Shown: piece by piece, positions 7,034 to 8,154 of the stretch | Numbering within the stretch: the stretch's first letter is position 1 | Layout: every line of letters begins with the position of its first letter | Assembly (NCBI GenBank): GCA_031285215.1 | Contig: JAITWQ010000241.1 | Span: 1-8,154 of the forward strand | Length of the DNA stretch: 8,154 bases | Reading direction: 5' to 3' | Source of the DNA: Syntrophobacterales bacterium | GTDB taxonomy: Bacteria > Desulfobacterota > Syntrophia > Syntrophales > JAAYKM01 | The notes under the pieces: model-generated | Told to the model about the DNA's origin: nothing | Database searches by the model: none | What the model saw: the letters and a program-made list of their open reading frames with translations, nothing else | Made by a program: the position numbers and the translations under genes

Positions 7034-7066
7034 CGCCGGGAAGCCGGCGTATGCGCATTGCCGGCT
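7034..7066 (+). other. two alternative GC-rich hairpins after holA
   Basis: CGCCGG at 7034-7039 pairs with CCGGCG at 7044-7049 around a GAAG loop. Alternatively AGCCGGC at 7042-7048 pairs perfectly with GCCGGCT at 7060-7066 around an 11-nt loop. The middle arm is shared, so only one can form at a time. No T-tract follows directly (the next bases are GACAGTAAAAA). It probably protects the holA mRNA 3' end or contributes to termination with the next hairpin; the function is inference. Confidence 0.4.
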
Positions 7067-7075
7067 GACAGTAAA

Positions 7076-7099
7076 AAGTCATTGACTTCTTTCTTTCGT
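7076..7099 (+). terminator. weak terminator-like hairpin with pyrimidine tail
   Basis: AAGTC at 7076-7080 and GACTT at 7084-7088 form a 5-bp hairpin with loop ATT, followed by CTTTCTTTCGT. The stem is short and A-T rich, but together with the GC hairpins just upstream this is the best place for holA transcription to end. Confidence 0.25.
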
Positions 7100-7208
7100 T
7101 GTTGCTAGTTAAGCGGGTGTTTTATCGGCGTTCCGCAAAAACAATCCGGCCTCTGCGGCTGGTAAGGTGGATTCGCGGTGTGCGCTACTGTCTGGAAGAT
7201 GTTACACT

Positions 7209-7234
7209 AATATTTTGCAGAATAACAAAATATT
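7209..7234 (+). promoter_or_regulatory. perfect 9-bp inverted repeat upstream of hbd
   Basis: AATATTTTG at 7209-7217 and CAAAATATT at 7226-7234 are exact reverse complements separated by 8 nt, ending 21 nt before the hbd ATG. The A/T-rich 26-bp dyad suits a dimeric repressor operator. A poor sigma-70 -10 candidate (TAATAT at 7208-7213) overlaps its left arm, with no convincing -35. It could instead fold as a leader hairpin just before the ribosome-binding site. No regulator gene is visible nearby. Confidence 0.5.
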
Positions 7235-7255
7235 CATAATGAGAAGGAGATAGAA

Positions 7256-8113
7256 ATGGAAATTAAGAATGTATGTGTTTTGGGTGCGGGTCTCATGGGA
7301 AACGGCATTGCTCAGGTTTGCGCTCAGGCCGGATTTCAGGTAACCATGCGGGATATTGAGCAGCGGTTTATTGACGGCGGCATGAACAACATTAAAAAGA
7401 ATCTGAGCCGCGAAGTTGAAAAGGGAAAACGGACTCAGGCGGATATGGATGCGATTATGGCCCGTATCAAGCCGACCCTTGATCTGAAAGAGGCCGCTTC
7501 CAACGCCGATGTCGTTGTGGAAGTGGTTGTAGAAATTTTGAGTATCAAAAAGCAGGTTTACAAGGAGCTTCAGGAAGTCGTTCCTGCTCATTGTTTGTTT
7601 TTCACCAACACCTCAGGCCTTAGCATCACCGAAATGGCGACTCTGACGGATCGCCCCGACCGCTTCATCGGCACGCATTTCTTTAATCCCGTTCCCGTCA
7701 TGAAACTGATGGAACTGATTTTAGGATATGAAACGACACAGGAAACCCTGGCCATTGCCAAAGCCTGGGCGGAGAAGGTCGGCAAGGACTGCGTCATCGT
7801 GAACGAAGGCCCCGCCTTTGTGGTAAATCGTGTGTTGTGTACCATGATAAACGAAGCCTTCTTTACCCTGGGCGACGGATTGGCCACCCCGGAAGATATT
7901 GATAAGGCCATGATGCTGGGCTGCAATCATCCCATCGGCCCCCTGGCCCTGGCGGATTTGATCGGCAACGATACGCTCCTCCACATCATCGAAGGCCTCC
8001 ACAGGGAATTGGGAGACAAATACAGGCCTGCGCCCATTCTCGTTAAACTGGTGCGGGCGGGACGTTTGGGGAGAAAATCAGGAAAAGGCGTTTACGACTA
8101 CACCAAAAAATAG
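7256..8113 (+). CDS. hbd: 3-hydroxybutyryl-CoA dehydrogenase
   Basis: This enzyme interconverts (S)-3-hydroxybutyryl-CoA and acetoacetyl-CoA with NAD(H), a step of short-chain beta-oxidation or, in reverse, of butyryl-CoA synthesis. The 285-residue product matches the usual 280-290. The NAD-binding Rossmann motif [10 protein letters not shown] is at 10-19, and Asp33 at the end of the second strand favours NAD over NADP. The catalytic set is complete and correctly spaced: Ser120 (NTSG), His141 and Glu153 ([15 protein letters not shown] at 141-155) and Asn191 (VNRVL). The C-terminal domain ends with the signature [11 protein letters not shown] at 272-282. Gly121 replaces the usual second Ser of NTSS, a mild change next to the active site. 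AAGGAG at 7244-7249, 6 nt before the ATG, is a strong ribosome-binding site. The 228-nt gap and inverted repeat upstream suggest its own transcription unit. In a syntrophic or sulfate-reducing anaerobe it would serve fatty-acid or aromatic-acid degradation; that is inference. PaaH/FadB2-type naming is an equivalent alternative. Confidence 0.96.
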   Translation: MEIKNVCVLGAGLMGNGIAQVCAQAGFQVTMRDIEQRFIDGGMNNIKKNLSREVEKGKRTQADMDAIMARIKPTLDLKEAASNADVVVEVVVEILSIKKQVYKELQEVVPAHCLFFTNTSGLSITEMATLTDRPDRFIGTHFFNPVPVMKLMELILGYETTQETLAIAKAWAEKVGKDCVIVNEGPAFVVNRVLCTMINEAFFTLGDGLATPEDIDKAMMLGCNHPIGPLALADLIGNDTLLHIIEGLHRELGDKYRPAPILVKLVRAGRLGRKSGKGVYDYTKK

Positions 8114-8154
8114 ACCATTAAAACGGTTTTTAAAAGATTTACAGAGATACAAGA

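Noticed and set aside
7082..7111. TTGACT (7082-7087) with TAGTTA (7106-7111) as an hbd promoter.
   Set aside because: The -10 element matches only two of six positions and the -35 overlaps the terminator-like hairpin. Too weak to list as a feature.
7239..7253. A four-codon open frame (ATG AGA AGG AGA TAG) overlapping the hbd ribosome-binding site.
   Set aside because: The AGA-AGG-AGA codons are simply the Shine-Dalgarno sequence read in frame. There is no ribosome-binding site for it, so it is most likely chance.
8118..8133. A/T-rich dyad (TTAAAA...TTTTAA) just after the hbd stop as a terminator.
   Set aside because: The stem is only A-T pairs with no T-tract after it, and such a stretch is expected by chance in A/T-rich intergenic DNA. 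The remaining 41 nt hold nothing else recognisable.

Overview
The window is a compact bacterial chromosomal segment of roughly 50 % G+C with all six recognisable genes on the + strand. Protein style (extended HolA, a short bS21 next to carAB, a stand-alone NAD-type 3-hydroxybutyryl-CoA dehydrogenase) suggests an anaerobic deltaproteobacterium (Desulfobacterota), possibly of the Syntrophus/Smithella kind. That assignment is inference from general resemblance, not a database result.

Layout: (1) positions 37-4378, carA and carB, 16 nt apart, encode the two subunits of carbamoyl-phosphate synthase. carA begins in a TAATG junction with a frame that is open back to the window edge, so the operon may start upstream. 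(2) 4379-4511, a leader with a long hairpin, then rpsU (ribosomal protein bS21), which starts with TTG behind a near-perfect Shine-Dalgarno sequence. (3) 4704-4841, an intergenic stretch with several mutually exclusive RNA pairings, then a LOG-family (TIGR00730-type) nucleotide phosphoribohydrolase. (4) 5526-5659, a small gap with a weak hairpin and a weak promoter candidate, then holA (DNA polymerase III delta subunit), about 110-120 residues longer than usual. (5) 7028-7255, a 228-nt gap with GC-rich hairpins and a perfect 9-bp inverted repeat just upstream of a 3-hydroxybutyryl-CoA dehydrogenase gene. The last 41 nt hold no recognisable gene.

How they fit together: carAB feed pyrimidine and arginine synthesis, rpsU and holA are translation and replication housekeeping genes, the LOG protein probably acts in nucleotide turnover, and hbd belongs to beta-oxidation/butyryl-CoA chemistry and appears to be a separate transcription unit. 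This is mostly a housekeeping region, and I see no mobile element, CRISPR array, tRNA or rRNA.

The most notable observation is that the CarA small subunit keeps the glutaminase cysteine (Cys246) but has lost the catalytic His and Glu (the His-Pro-Glu motif reads Ile-Pro-Leu). It also has non-canonical residues at glutamine-contacting positions. CarB is full length with its ATP-grasp signatures intact. This suggests a carbamoyl-phosphate synthase that may run on free ammonia, with CarA kept as a structural partner, or a second functional CarA elsewhere in the genome.
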